Source: Thermoactinomyces sp. DSM 45891 | GTDB lineage: Bacteria > Bacillota > Bacilli > Thermoactinomycetales > Thermoactinomycetaceae | Direction: 5' to 3' | Assembly: GCF_900119485.1 (NCBI RefSeq) | Contig: NZ_FPJZ01000008.1 | Location: 31,454 to 95,453, forward strand | Length of the DNA stretch: 64,000 bases | Shown: piece by piece, positions 24,688-32,532 of the stretch | Layout: each line of letters opens with the position of its first letter | Numbering within the stretch: position 1 is the stretch's first letter | The notes under the pieces: generated by a model | What the model was told of the DNA's origin: nothing | Databases searched by the model: none | What the model saw: only the letters and a program-made list of their open reading frames with translations | Translations under genes and position numbers: made by a program

Positions 24688-24945
24688 ATGACATTTTTAA
24701 ATATGTTTGGTAGTAAAGAAGAGCCGACCGCTACCAAGGCAGATGATCGTTTATCCTTAGTTTTAAGCTACCAGCGTTCTGATATAGATGAGAGAAAGCT
24801 AAAGTTCTTTCAAGCTAGATTGATTGAACTTTGCGACGAATTTGACTTTGATGTTGTGGGACAAGTTACGATAATTCCTCAATCCAAGGAACGAACGACG
24901 ATTATTAACGCCAGTATTCCCGTTCGCAGAAAAGAAAATGGGTAA
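24688..24945 (+). CDS. minE: Cell division topological specificity factor MinE
   Basis: The 85-aa product aligns with MinE along its length: an N-terminal FLNMFGS membrane-targeting segment, then KADDRLSLVLSYQRSDI (anti-MinCD region) and KLKFFQARLIELCDEFDFDVVGQVTIIPQ with a final ASIPV strand. MinE stimulates MinD ATPase and drives oscillation or polar clearing. ATG 24688 follows GGGGGCG, 16 nt after minD, so the two form an operon. MinE is common in Clostridia but absent from Bacillus, which uses DivIVA/MinJ. Confidence 0.82.
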   Translation: MTFLNMFGSKEEPTATKADDRLSLVLSYQRSDIDERKLKFFQARLIELCDEFDFDVVGQVTIIPQSKERTTIINASIPVRRKENG

Positions 24946-24947
24946 AA

Positions 24948-24974
24948 AGCACGATCCATTCTGGTTCGTGCTTC
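24948..24974 (+). terminator. Hairpin after minE
   Basis: AAGCACGA pairs with TCGTGCTT. The following U tract is poor (CTGTCCTCCTT), so termination strength is uncertain; it also lies close to the convergent gene's stop. Confidence 0.5.
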
Positions 24975-24982
24975 TGTCCTCC

Positions 24983-25681
24983 TTATAGAAAATGCCGATG
25001 TTGTAAACGACTGGACAAAAAATCTGCCACGATGTTGGGGAAATTTTTGTCCTCTTCTAATGTCAATAAGGCGATTGAAACGCGAGTGCATCCATACTGT
25101 CTCATTAATCTAACTAATTGATCTTTTGTTGCGGGAGTAGATCGACCGTATCGATCTTCGAACGTTTTTAAAATTAGTGATTCTTCAAACGAAGGATGTG
25201 CTTTTTGGAGTGTGGCTCGATTCAATTGCCAGTCTTGTAGTTGTCGTCGTTTGCGGGGACGTTGCTCTGGAACGAACGAGAACTTTTCTGGATTTTTTCG
25301 GCGTAATGTATAGATTCTTTGATAAATAGCACCTTGAGTCCGAGATAGTTTTGACTCTAATTCCGTAATGGCAGTGGAAAGAGACTTTCCTTCTTTCAAA
25401 AAACGATTTACTGTAGCGATTACTAGATCTTCTTCTTCCTCTTCCCAACTGTTTAAGCGAAATGTGGTAAGGTCCCCGTCGTTTTGGATAAATCGATGGG
25501 GATTTTCTGCACGTAGTTTTCGAACATGAGACATAATCCCAGCGTATCCTCTATTTAAATCCAATGAGATTTGCTTTAATAAATCTCGATCCCGCTTACC
25601 TGCTGCAGATCCTTTATTTATAGCCTCTATGATATAGGTATTTTCTTCCTCTGTATACTTCCCTTTTTTTGGATCATACAT
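24983..25681 (-). CDS. Two-repeat Myb/SANT-like putative regulator (RsfA-like)
   Basis: The 232-aa product contains two similar helical repeats: KYTEEENTYIIEAINKGSAAG...SHVRKLRAENPHRF and WEEEEEDLVIATVNRFLKEGKSL...YQRIYTLRRKNPEKF. Both resemble the Myb/SANT-type DNA-binding module of prespore regulator RsfA. A basic linker (RPRKRRQLQDW) and a C-terminal helical domain follow. AAAGGAG supports ATG 25681 over the longer frame. It is convergent with minE. A DNA-binding role is inferred from fold resemblance only. Confidence 0.6.
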   Translation of the reverse strand: MYDPKKGKYTEEENTYIIEAINKGSAAGKRDRDLLKQISLDLNRGYAGIMSHVRKLRAENPHRFIQNDGDLTTFRLNSWEEEEEDLVIATVNRFLKEGKSLSTAITELESKLSRTQGAIYQRIYTLRRKNPEKFSFVPEQRPRKRRQLQDWQLNRATLQKAHPSFEESLILKTFEDRYGRSTPATKDQLVRLMRQYGCTRVSIALLTLEEDKNFPNIVADFLSSRLQHRHFL

Positions 25682-25831
25682 TTTCCGAACTCCTTTCTCC
25701 ATAAAATCTGGATACTTTATATTTATTAATATAACAGAAAAGACAGTCATTTTTCTACGTAGGTATAAAAAGGGAGATTAATGACGATACACATTAATAG
25801 GTTTTATTTTTGGAAAAAGGAGGAAATGAAG

Positions 25832-26254
25832 ATGAATTCTTTAACTATAAAAGAAATTAGCTCCTTCCTATCGACACGAAAACATTTTCCAAAGAAGTCC
25901 CCCACAGAATCACCACCACATAAAAACTGGGATTCTTCTGCGCGTGCTGCTATTGTCATTTTATGGGGGCTTCTTGTTTATCCTCAATTAGATAAAGATC
26001 TTCAACAAAGAAGACAGAAAAAAATCGTTACGATTGCTGAATTACAACGGCTATTTTTTGAATATCTTGGCAGTAAAGAACAATGTATGCAAATTTTATT
26101 ATTGCTAAAGAATCATGATTACATACGAATGGATGAAGAACAAACATCGATTTCTGCGGGCACAGAACTTTATAAAGCAGTAGACGCATTAAAGATGTAT
26201 CGATTGTTTCGTGATTCGATCATCTCTCGTTCCTTTTATCAACAAAATCAATGA
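25832..26254 (+). CDS. Hypothetical protein
   Basis: The 140-aa product starts MNSLTIKEISSFLSTRKHFPKKSP and has a helical middle and C-terminus (ARAAIVILWGLLVYPQLDKDLQQRRQ, IAELQRLFFEYLGSKEQCMQILLLLKNHDYIRMDEE). The second part could form a winged-helix-like fold. No family was recognised. AGGAGG lies 8 nt before ATG 25832. It is divergent from the SANT-like gene and ends at a terminator. Confidence 0.55.
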   Translation: MNSLTIKEISSFLSTRKHFPKKSPTESPPHKNWDSSARAAIVILWGLLVYPQLDKDLQQRRQKKIVTIAELQRLFFEYLGSKEQCMQILLLLKNHDYIRMDEEQTSISAGTELYKAVDALKMYRLFRDSIISRSFYQQNQ

Positions 26255-26287
26255 AACCAGCTTGATATTTCGCTAAGCTGGTTTTTT
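26254..26287 (+). terminator. Intrinsic terminator
   Basis: AAACCAGCTT and AAGCTGGTTT pair around an 11-nt loop, with a run of six T at its 3' edge. It starts at the stop codon. Confidence 0.85.
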
Positions 26288-26293
26288 ATGTAT

Positions 26294-26452
26294 TTATTCT
26301 TTATTCTCTGTATCAAGCAATAGATCAATTTCATGGCGAATTTTAATTAAATCTTCTGTTGAGAGTTTAGAAAGATCACGGATCATGATTTCTAGTTTCA
26401 TGGATCGGAATTCTTCCAGAAAGGGTGGCATATAATGGTTCTTAACTGACAT
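26294..26452 (-). CDS. Small ORF, 52 aa
   Basis: The product reads MSVKNHYMPPFLEEF..., continuing IMIRDLSKLSTEDLIKIRHEIDLLL. It is charged and helical and has no known family. A GAAAGGAG ribosome site lies 8-9 nt before the ATG, and a bidirectional hairpin follows its stop. It is shorter than usual gene-finder cut-offs. The strong ribosome site and lack of overlap support it. Confidence 0.55.
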   Translation of the reverse strand: MSVKNHYMPPFLEEFRSMKLEIMIRDLSKLSTEDLIKIRHEIDLLLDTENKE

Positions 26453-26674
26453 AGGAAAAACTCCTTTCGATTAAATAGTTATATTTAGCGTAGTTTCTAT
26501 TTTATCAAAATCAAGAATGGATTGTGTGTGTGAATAAGAACGGTTGGTTAAGAGTTACTATTGTTATTCGCCCAAAAAAATGTACTTTGTGGTTTTGATT
26601 TCCGTAATTGGGGTATATAAGGTTTTAATCCCTTTTACTTGTCTCTAAAATAAAAGATAAGAGGTGCTGGAGAT

Positions 26675-26845
26675 ATGCAAGAAAAACTACATGCACTGGA
26701 AGAGCGGTTAAACCAATTGGAGCAAGAATACTTATTAGCAAAAGAGCGTCATGAGTTCTTGCAACAGTACGATTTGTACGAAGAGATGAAGCAGATTTGG
26801 AAAGAACGTCGTGACCTTAAAAAGCAAGCAAAGCTTTGCAGTTGA
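26675..26845 (+). CDS. Small coiled-coil ORF, 56 aa
   Basis: The product starts MQEKLHALEERLNQLEQEYL, has the segment LYEEMKQIWKERRDLKKQ and ends KLCS. It is a highly charged helix with heptad spacing. GAGGTG lies 8 nt upstream, and a clean terminator (26860) follows 14 nt after the stop. The roughly 220 bp upstream (26453-26674) hold no other gene; I see only AT-rich sequence there. Confidence 0.6.
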   Translation: MQEKLHALEERLNQLEQEYLLAKERHEFLQQYDLYEEMKQIWKERRDLKKQAKLCS

Positions 26846-26859
26846 AGATAAAATAGCAA

Positions 26860-26896
26860 AAAGCAGATGTCTCCCAAATGAGATATCTGCTTTTTT
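26860..26896 (+). terminator. Intrinsic terminator
   Basis: AAAGCAGATGTCTC pairs with GAGATATCTGCTTT (one mismatch/GU) and runs into TTTTTT. Confidence 0.82.
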
Positions 26897-26937
26897 ATTT
26901 ATTTGTTTACAAAATAAAAAGTACCAAAATTTCCTAC

Positions 26938-26966
26938 ACATGAAAAACTTATTTCGACACAATATA
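26938..26966 (+). promoter_or_regulatory. Sigma-G-like promoter of the SASP gene
   Basis: ACATG (matches HATR core) at 26938-26942 and CAATATA (6/7 to CATWHTA) at 26960-26966 are separated by 17 nt. It lies 30 nt before the alpha/beta SASP gene, as expected for forespore expression. Confidence 0.6.
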
Positions 26967-26996
26967 AGAGTACAAACAGCGAGGAGGTGAAACAAA

Positions 26997-27194
26997 ATGG
27001 CTCGTAACTCTAACTCATTGGTTGTAAACGGTGCAACTCAAGCTCTTGATCAAATGAAGTATGAGATCGCTTCTGAGTTTGGTGTACAACTTGGCGGTGA
27101 AACTACTTCACGTGCTAACGGTAGCGTAGGTGGAGAAATCACTAAGCGTCTTGTTGCTTTGGCTGAATCACAACTTGGCGGATTCCGTGGTTAA
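26997..27194 (+). CDS. Alpha/beta-type small acid-soluble spore protein
   Basis: The 65-aa protein is a classic alpha/beta SASP. It has MKYEIASEFGV, containing the GPR protease cleavage site (consensus K-E-A), and SVGGEITKRLVALAESQLGG, the conserved DNA-binding C-terminal motif (GGxITKRLV..AE). SASPs coat spore DNA, protect it from UV and heat, and feed the germinating spore. The ribosome site GAGGAGGTGA is very strong. A sigma-G-like promoter precedes it and a terminator follows. Confidence 0.95.
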   Translation: MARNSNSLVVNGATQALDQMKYEIASEFGVQLGGETTSRANGSVGGEITKRLVALAESQLGGFRG

Positions 27195-27209
27195 TTGAAT
27201 ACTTGGTTA

Positions 27210-27238
27210 GAAAGGCAGTGGTGATCCCACTGCCTTTC
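27210..27238 (+). terminator. Hairpin terminator of the SASP gene
   Basis: GAAAGGCAGTGG and CCACTGCCTTTC form a perfect 12-bp stem with a 5-nt loop. The T-run is short (CGTCATTTCTTTT). Confidence 0.75.
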
Positions 27239-27294
27239 GTCATTTCTTTTGTTATAATGAGAGAAACCTTTCTTATGAAAAAAAGGAGTTTTTT

Positions 27295-27858
27295 ATGAAA
27301 ACATTCGGTCACGGTAGTAACCTCAATGGTCACATGTCCACTATTGAGATGATAGCTGATACATTTAGCCCTAGAGTAAATACATATTTAGAGATGTATG
27401 ATGAAGTAATAATAGGTACTCTAGATTTTGATCAAAATAAGATTTATCAATACGGACTTTTAACATCATTTGCGATTAATGAAGAAGAAGACCAAGTGCA
27501 ATTCTCTTTTGAGACCTTACATGAGAAGAGCTTCCAGTCCCTAACGGAGAACTATCAAGACTTATATCTGACCCATGAGGGAGTTTTCGATCTACTTTTT
27601 CCTACGGATGATCATACGGATCAGCAGGTAGAGTATAGAGTGTTATTTTTGACTTGGGTTGATTTTCATTCAGGAGAAGAGAAAACGTATTTTATCGCAC
27701 CTAATCATATCGTCCCAGAACCCCTTGCCTGTGTAGCGGAATTTTGGCCATTGGTAAGTGAGATCGGGAGAGATGTTGATTTTCAGAAAACGGGATGTCA
27801 TGCCAATGAGATGAAAGAAATCCTAAAGCGAGTCAAACAACAATCGGAAAAAGAATAG
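27295..27858 (+). CDS. Hypothetical protein
   Basis: The 187-aa acidic product has strand-rich segments (DEVIIGTLDFDQNKIYQYGLLTSFAINEEEDQVQFSFETL; VEYRVLFLTWVDFHSGEEKTYFIAPNHIV). No family or catalytic motif was recognised, and it has no leader or membrane segment. AAAGGAG lies before ATG 27295. It stands alone between two terminators. Confidence 0.55.
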   Translation: MKTFGHGSNLNGHMSTIEMIADTFSPRVNTYLEMYDEVIIGTLDFDQNKIYQYGLLTSFAINEEEDQVQFSFETLHEKSFQSLTENYQDLYLTHEGVFDLLFPTDDHTDQQVEYRVLFLTWVDFHSGEEKTYFIAPNHIVPEPLACVAEFWPLVSEIGRDVDFQKTGCHANEMKEILKRVKQQSEKE

Positions 27859-27862
27859 TTAG

Positions 27863-27899
27863 TAGAAGGGTAGAAGTCCAAAAACTTCTGCCCTTTTTC
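27863..27899 (+). terminator. Intrinsic terminator
   Basis: GAAGGGTAGAAGT pairs with ACTTCTGCCCTTTTTC (one mismatch), ending in TTTTT. Confidence 0.8.
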
Positions 27900-27972
27900 T
27901 GTGTGATTGGGTATTGACATAGACAAAGTGTAGCATGGACACATACTTCTAAGGTATCACGAGAGAAACTAA

Positions 27973-28458
27973 TTACTTCTTTTTCTTGCGAGAGCTAAGC
28001 ACTGTTTTCACTAAGTCGTTTAATCCAGGGGAGTTGATCAGGTTAAATAAAGAGTCAGTCTTGTCTATATCTTCTGAGATGGTCTGTTTCTCTTCTTCAT
28101 CTGAAGCCTGTTTTGTGGGTTTGTCCTTTGGAGAGGGCTTTGGTTTTAGCTGCGATTGGTTTAGTTGTGATAAGGCCCCGATCATTTGTTTAAAAGCACC
28201 TTGATCTTTAAATGCCCGAGAAAAGGATTGAAATGCTTCGATCATTTGTTTTACATCACTTGATTTCTTAGAAAAGTTTCCTGCAAGTCCCTCCAGTTTC
28301 TTCATGGATTCCATAAAGTTAAGTCGAACCGATTTACTTTTAGTTTGGGGATGGGTAGAAATTGTTTTCCCTCTTGTGGATCGAGTGGATTTACGTGATG
28401 AAAAAGTCGTGTTGTTTATAAATGGACGTTTGTGGGACTTGGGCTTTCTTGATTTCAT
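27973..28458 (-). CDS. Basic low-complexity hypothetical protein
   Basis: The 161-aa product is Lys/Ser/Thr-rich at its start (MKSRKPKSHKRPF..., RKSTRSTRGKT), helical in the middle (MESMKKLEGLAGNF; MIEAFQSFSRAF), and ends RKKKK. Such composition is common among spore-coat or spore-associated proteins, but no family was recognised. TAGGTAGGTG precedes ATG. It is divergent from the second subtilase gene, 78 bp away. Confidence 0.5.
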   Translation of the reverse strand: MKSRKPKSHKRPFINNTTFSSRKSTRSTRGKTISTHPQTKSKSVRLNFMESMKKLEGLAGNFSKKSSDVKQMIEAFQSFSRAFKDQGAFKQMIGALSQLNQSQLKPKPSPKDKPTKQASDEEEKQTISEDIDKTDSLFNLINSPGLNDLVKTVLSSRKKKK

Positions 28459-28536
28459 GATATAACACCTACCTACAAAGCCCAGTTTACCTATTTATAT
28501 TCACTTACCATCCTGTTAGTGAAGGGGAGTGGCAAA

Positions 28537-29676
28537 ATGACACAGAGCTGGTGGACCCCTTCGAATTCCTCTAGGCGTGTGAAGAGGTTGAGAAGAATTT
28601 ATAATCTGAAAGAAGGCTCTCAACTTGATCGCTATATTAGGGAAATGCGCCAACTCGGGGTTCGGCCTGTTCGTTTTTTAGCTGAAATTGGAATTGTGAT
28701 TGGCGAGTATACGCCTGACCATCAGTCAGAAATTAGATTAGGGAAGCATCCAGATGTAGAATTAGTGGAACCTGATCTTCGAATTACGATTACAGAGCCC
28801 TATTTAAATTCAAACTCTACTTCTTTTGCTTCTCCTTATGTGACCGTTCCATGGGGGGTACAACGCGTAGAAGCGGAGAAAGTTTGGAATAGGACTAGAG
28901 GGAAAGGGATTAAAATAGCTGTAATTGATACGGGAATCGATGGTGAACATCCAGCCATTAAGCCGAATTTTCGCGGTGGGGTGAATATCTTATCCCCTAA
29001 TTCCACCCCGATGGACTACAATGGACACGGGACGCATGTAGCCGGAATTATCTCAGGAAGATCGAGTGAGATGGGGATTATTGGAGTAGCTCCAAAAGCG
29101 AGTATCTATGCAGTAAAGGCATTTAATCGGAAGGGAAGTGCTAATCTTTCTGATTTATTAACAGCTATTAACTGGTGTATCGAAAATAATATGAATGTTA
29201 TTAATATGAGCTTCGGAATGGAAAAAGTAAGTGAATCATTGCGGCATGCCATTCAAGTTGCTCATAAAAAAGGGATTGTGATGATTGCAGCATCAGGAAA
29301 TCAGGGACTGAATGGTAGAATTGATTATCCAGCCAGATTTCCAGAAACGATTGCGGTTATGTCGGTTTCGATGGATAATGACATTTCTTCCTTTAGTAAT
29401 CGAGGCAAAGGGGTAGATATAGCAGCACCCGGGGAAAAAATCCCTTCTGCATGGCTGAATCAAACGAGGAAAGAAATGAGTGGAACATCTATGGCGGTGC
29501 CTCATGTATCTGGCATTGTAGCACTCATCCTTGGGTTAGATAATACGCTGAATCCTGAACAGATTCGGTACCTATTACTTCGTACATCGCGGAGAATAGA
29601 TGCAGAAGAAATTGGGTTGGTGAATGCGGTTCAGGCTTGTAAGTCACTACAGAAGGTGACACGACGTTCTCTATAA
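28537..29676 (+). CDS. Subtilisin-like serine protease (S8), second copy type
   Basis: The 379-aa protein has the same layout as the subtilase at 17582. A roughly 100-residue N-terminal propeptide-like region without a leader precedes the S8 domain with Asp131 (VIDTGID), His164 (NGHGTHVAG), Asn255 (AASGNQG) and Ser318 (MSGTSMAVPH). The normal Pro is present here. The shared strings GGVNI, NGHGTHV and IIGVAP.(A/V)S(I/L)YA(V/I)K show the two are paralogues. GAAGGGGAG supports ATG 28537. It may be a spore or cytosolic protease. Confidence 0.87.
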   Translation: MTQSWWTPSNSSRRVKRLRRIYNLKEGSQLDRYIREMRQLGVRPVRFLAEIGIVIGEYTPDHQSEIRLGKHPDVELVEPDLRITITEPYLNSNSTSFASPYVTVPWGVQRVEAEKVWNRTRGKGIKIAVIDTGIDGEHPAIKPNFRGGVNILSPNSTPMDYNGHGTHVAGIISGRSSEMGIIGVAPKASIYAVKAFNRKGSANLSDLLTAINWCIENNMNVINMSFGMEKVSESLRHAIQVAHKKGIVMIAASGNQGLNGRIDYPARFPETIAVMSVSMDNDISSFSNRGKGVDIAAPGEKIPSAWLNQTRKEMSGTSMAVPHVSGIVALILGLDNTLNPEQIRYLLLRTSRRIDAEEIGLVNAVQACKSLQKVTRRSL

Positions 29677-29679
29677 TAA

Positions 29680-29719
29680 AATTGGTTACTTAGAAATGGA
29701 TGTTTCTAGGTAACCAATT
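29680..29719 (+). terminator. Hairpin after the second subtilase
   Basis: AATTGGTTAC.TAGAAA pairs with TTTCTA.GTAACCAATT. There is no T-run, so it may only stabilise the 3' end. Confidence 0.55.
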
Positions 29720-29794
29720 GGGCTCGTTACATAAAATTATGGATTCAATCTGCTGATCATTTTGTGGTAAACTTAACGTTACATAATGAATAAC

Positions 29795-29827
29795 ACCCCA
29801 CTCCGGTGTATTGGGTTGGAGTGGGGT
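29795..29827 (-). terminator. Hairpin downstream of the gamma-SASP gene
   Basis: ACCCCACTCC and GGAGTGGGGT form a perfect 10-bp stem, 14 nt beyond the stop of the minus-strand SASP gene; on that strand it is followed by GTTATT. Confidence 0.65.
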
Positions 29828-29840
29828 TGAATCTGTCCAA

Positions 29841-30251
29841 CTAGTTTTGTTGATTTTTGTTCATTTTAGCCCGTGCTTGCATGTTATTACCAGCACTGTT
29901 TTCAGAAGCAAACTCAGTGTCCATGCTTTGCATGTTGCTATCCGCAGAAGCGGCATTGGCAGCTACAGAATTAGCGGCACTAGATTCAGAAGCGAACTCA
30001 GTGTCCAAGCCTTGCATATTGCTATTAGCAGAAGCGGCATTGGCAGCTACAGAATTAGCGACACTAGATTCAGAAGCGAACTCAGTGTCCAAGCCTTGCA
30101 TATTGCTATTAGCAGAAGCGGCATTGGCAGCTACAGAATTAGCGACACTAGATTCAGAAGCAAACTCGGTATCTCGCTCATTGTTCATTGCATTTGGACC
30201 TTGTGGCGCGTTCATTTTTGATTTTCCTTGTGAAGAGTTGTTATTATTCAT
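29841..30251 (-). CDS. Gamma-type small acid-soluble spore protein (repeat-expanded)
   Basis: The 136-aa protein is Asn/Ala/Ser-rich and carries the motif DTEFASES/DTEFASEN four times, separated by spacers like SVANSVAANAASANSNMQGL. TEFASE is the GPR cleavage site of gamma-type SASPs (SspE), which store amino acids for germination and do not bind DNA. The usual Gln-rich spacer is replaced by Asn/Ala/Ser. GGAGGTGAAG precedes ATG 30251; the longer frame adds eight residues without a site. No clear sigma-G promoter was resolved. It is divergent from psd. Confidence 0.82.
   Translation of the reverse strand: MNNNNSSQGKSKMNAPQGPNAMNNERDTEFASESSVANSVAANAASANSNMQGLDTEFASESSVANSVAANAASANSNMQGLDTEFASESSAANSVAANAASADSNMQSMDTEFASENSAGNNMQARAKMNKNQQN
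29896..30180. repeat. 84-bp in-frame tandem repeats inside the gamma-SASP gene
   Basis: Units begin at 29896, 29980, 30064 and 30148 (last partial). The two middle units are almost identical; the outer ones diverge. The 84-bp period equals 28 codons, so copy changes keep frame. Confidence 0.9.
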
Positions 30252-30347
30252 GACTTCTTCACCTCCTGTGCTCATAGTCTGCCCCTATAGAGGCTAATTA
30301 ATTACATGTAAACATTTCCTTTTTTAATAAAATTTTCGGAGGTTCAA

Positions 30348-31187
30348 ATGAAAGATTCGTTATATCGTGTATTATGGAAAGCAATTCCTACGCGCGGCGT
30401 CTCAAGAATTACGGGAGCTTTTGCAAAGCATCCGATTAGTAAAAAAGTGATACCATCTTACATTAATCATTTTCAAATTGAATTAGAGCCAGTAAAGAAA
30501 CCGTTAGATCAATTTGATAGCCTACTTGATTTTTTTGTAAGGGAATTAAAACCAGAAGCTCGTCCCATTGATACCAATTTAGATCAAGTTGTAAGTCCTG
30601 TAGATGGTGCCGTTTCCCAAATAGGTGTGATTCAAGAAGGATCTTGTGTCTATGCGAAGGGAGAAGAGTACTCTCTTGCTGAACTGCTCGGAAACGATCC
30701 CCAGTACGTGGAGAAATTCCAAGGTGGAAAATTTGTCACTTTATATCTAAGTCCCCGTGACTATCACCGAATTCACATGCCAGTAGAGGGTGATATTGAA
30801 GGGTACACGTACCTTCCAGGCCCACTCTATCCGGTCAATCCTTTGGGAATGAGGTTGTTTCCAGAGTTGTTTGCAGTGAATGAACGACTCGTGACCTACG
30901 TTCGCTCATCAGCTGGCCTTGTTGCAGTAGTAAAGGTTGGGGCAACGAACGTAGGAAGCATTAAGGTAACGTATGATGAAGTGAGCACAAACAAAGGACA
31001 CAGAGAAAATAAGCAAGTTCGATATCGAGAGGAACCTCATTTGTCAAAAGGTGACGAACTGGGGAGATTTGAGTTTGGTTCCACTGTTATCCTATTATTT
31101 GAACCGAACCGTATCGAGTGGACGATTCCAGAGGAAATAGGAACACCAGTTACCATGGGTAAATCTATTGCTAAGATAGTGGAATAG
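30348..31187 (+). CDS. psd: Phosphatidylserine decarboxylase proenzyme
   Basis: The 279-aa protein matches Psd. It has VVSPVDGAVSQIG (conserved Asp), SPRDYHRIHMPVEG (conserved His residues), GAT NVGSIKV, and the self-cleavage motif FGST, predicted to split between Gly244 and Ser245 to give the pyruvoyl alpha chain. It makes phosphatidylethanolamine at the membrane. The motif is FGST instead of the commonest LGST. ATG follows CGGAGG. No pssA is beside it. A strong terminator follows. Confidence 0.93.
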   Translation: MKDSLYRVLWKAIPTRGVSRITGAFAKHPISKKVIPSYINHFQIELEPVKKPLDQFDSLLDFFVRELKPEARPIDTNLDQVVSPVDGAVSQIGVIQEGSCVYAKGEEYSLAELLGNDPQYVEKFQGGKFVTLYLSPRDYHRIHMPVEGDIEGYTYLPGPLYPVNPLGMRLFPELFAVNERLVTYVRSSAGLVAVVKVGATNVGSIKVTYDEVSTNKGHRENKQVRYREEPHLSKGDELGRFEFGSTVILLFEPNRIEWTIPEEIGTPVTMGKSIAKIVE

Positions 31188-31212
31188 AGAAGGAACCTTA
31201 GAAGTGAGCACA

Positions 31213-31263
31213 AAAACCTTTTTAGACGAAAAAGTACGCTTTTTCATCTAAAAAGGTTTTTCT
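31213..31263 (+). terminator. Terminator of psd
   Basis: AAAAACCTTTTTAGA.GAAAAAG pairs with CTTTTTC.TCTAAAAAGGTTTTT around a 4-nt loop, then TCTC. A long near-perfect hairpin. Confidence 0.8.
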
Positions 31264-31308
31264 CATAAGGAGTTGCTTTTTGGAGCAGGCTAATATTGGG
31301 TGAAGGCT

Positions 31309-32532
31309 ATGAAGCAATTGATACATACCAAGCGTTTAGATCGAGAGGCTTGGTACCTCCTTACCATTAGCGCCTTACATGCAGTTTCGTTAGCGCTGTC
31401 CAATACATTTTTAAACGTATATTTATGGAAGTTAAAGCAAAATTTTCTGCTGATTGGTTGGTATAATTTAACCTATCATGTCTCTGTAGCGATAACGTTT
31501 ATATTTGCTGGTTGGCTCACGAAAAAGGTCGATCGTGTGATTGCCATTCGATTAGGGGTGGCAATTCAGGCGTTGTTTTATTTGACTGTCTTATTTTTAG
31601 GAACGAGCGCGGCAGATTATGTGGTGTTGCTTGGTTTCTTTATCGGTGTGGGAAGTGGATTTTATTGGTTAGCTTTTAATGTTCTTTACTTTGAGATTAC
31701 AGAACGTGAAAATCGAGATTATTTTAATGGGATTAGTGGACTTACGAATTCCTTAGCTGGGATTATAGCTCCTGTATTATCGGGATGGATTATTACACGA
31801 ATCAATCATTTTACAGGTTATCGAATTATTTTTTGGATCTCGCTAGGGATTTTTATTGTGGCTGTTATTATGAGTTTCTTTTTGAAAGCACGAAGTTCAC
31901 GAGGGAGTTATCGTCTAAAAGAAGTTCTTCGTATTGCAAGGAATAGAGGAACCAAATGGCACTGGATTAATCTGGCGATGTTGGTTCAGGGGGTACGAGA
32001 AGGTGTCTTTGTCTTTATTACAGGATTATTGGTTTATCTAACGGCACGTAGTGAATTTACACTAGGGACATTTTATACTGTCTGTAACCTAGTCTCGTTG
32101 ATTGCTTATTATTTTGCAGGAAAATGGATGACTCCGGAACGTAGAATTAAGGCCATGTTTGTGGGGGCTATAGCGCTTGGATTATGCTTTTTGCCCTATT
32201 TGTTCTTGTTAAATACATGGTCGATGTTCGTATTTGGAATAGGCATCTTTTTGTTTTTCCCCTTTTACTACAATCCGATTTTATCCATCGTGTTTGATGT
32301 GATTGGAGAGAAGGATGAGAATGTAGCCTTACGGGTGGAATATGTTGTTTCAAGAGAGCTGGCTTTAAATATGGGTAGGATTATCAGTGTGCTTGGCTTT
32401 ATCATATGGGTTTCATATTATCCAGATCTCATTCATCTTAGATGGTATTTGTTGCCGATTGCTTTTATGCAGGTGCTAACTTGGTGGTTAATCCGTAAGG
32501 CAGCAAATGAAAAAGGAGTGGCTTCCACATAA
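31309..32532 (+). CDS. MFS transporter (YqgE-like)
   Basis: The 407-aa protein has about twelve hydrophobic segments, the MFS loop 2-3 motif (AGWLTKKVDRVIAIRLG) and a repeated-half layout. A long central loop after TM6 (KARSSRGSYRLKEVLRIARNRGTKWHW) is typical. The substrate is unknown. ATG 31309 is chosen after GGGTGAAGG; GTG 31300 is the longer alternative. Its last codons form part of the terminator hairpin at 32516. Confidence 0.75.
   Translation: MKQLIHTKRLDREAWYLLTISALHAVSLALSNTFLNVYLWKLKQNFLLIGWYNLTYHVSVAITFIFAGWLTKKVDRVIAIRLGVAIQALFYLTVLFLGTSAADYVVLLGFFIGVGSGFYWLAFNVLYFEITERENRDYFNGISGLTNSLAGIIAPVLSGWIITRINHFTGYRIIFWISLGIFIVAVIMSFFLKARSSRGSYRLKEVLRIARNRGTKWHWINLAMLVQGVREGVFVFITGLLVYLTARSEFTLGTFYTVCNLVSLIAYYFAGKWMTPERRIKAMFVGAIALGLCFLPYLFLLNTWSMFVFGIGIFLFFPFYYNPILSIVFDVIGEKDENVALRVEYVVSRELALNMGRIISVLGFIIWVSYYPDLIHLRWYLLPIAFMQVLTWWLIRKAANEKGVAST

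Noticed and set aside
29896..30180. CRISPR-like or mobile repeat
   Set aside because: 84-bp repeats are contiguous and in frame within the SASP gene.
29857..30297. 146-aa plus-strand ORF with repeats opposite the gamma-SASP
   Set aside because: Its repeats are the mirror of the SASP 84-bp units; the minus-strand product has TEFASE sites and a strong ribosome site.
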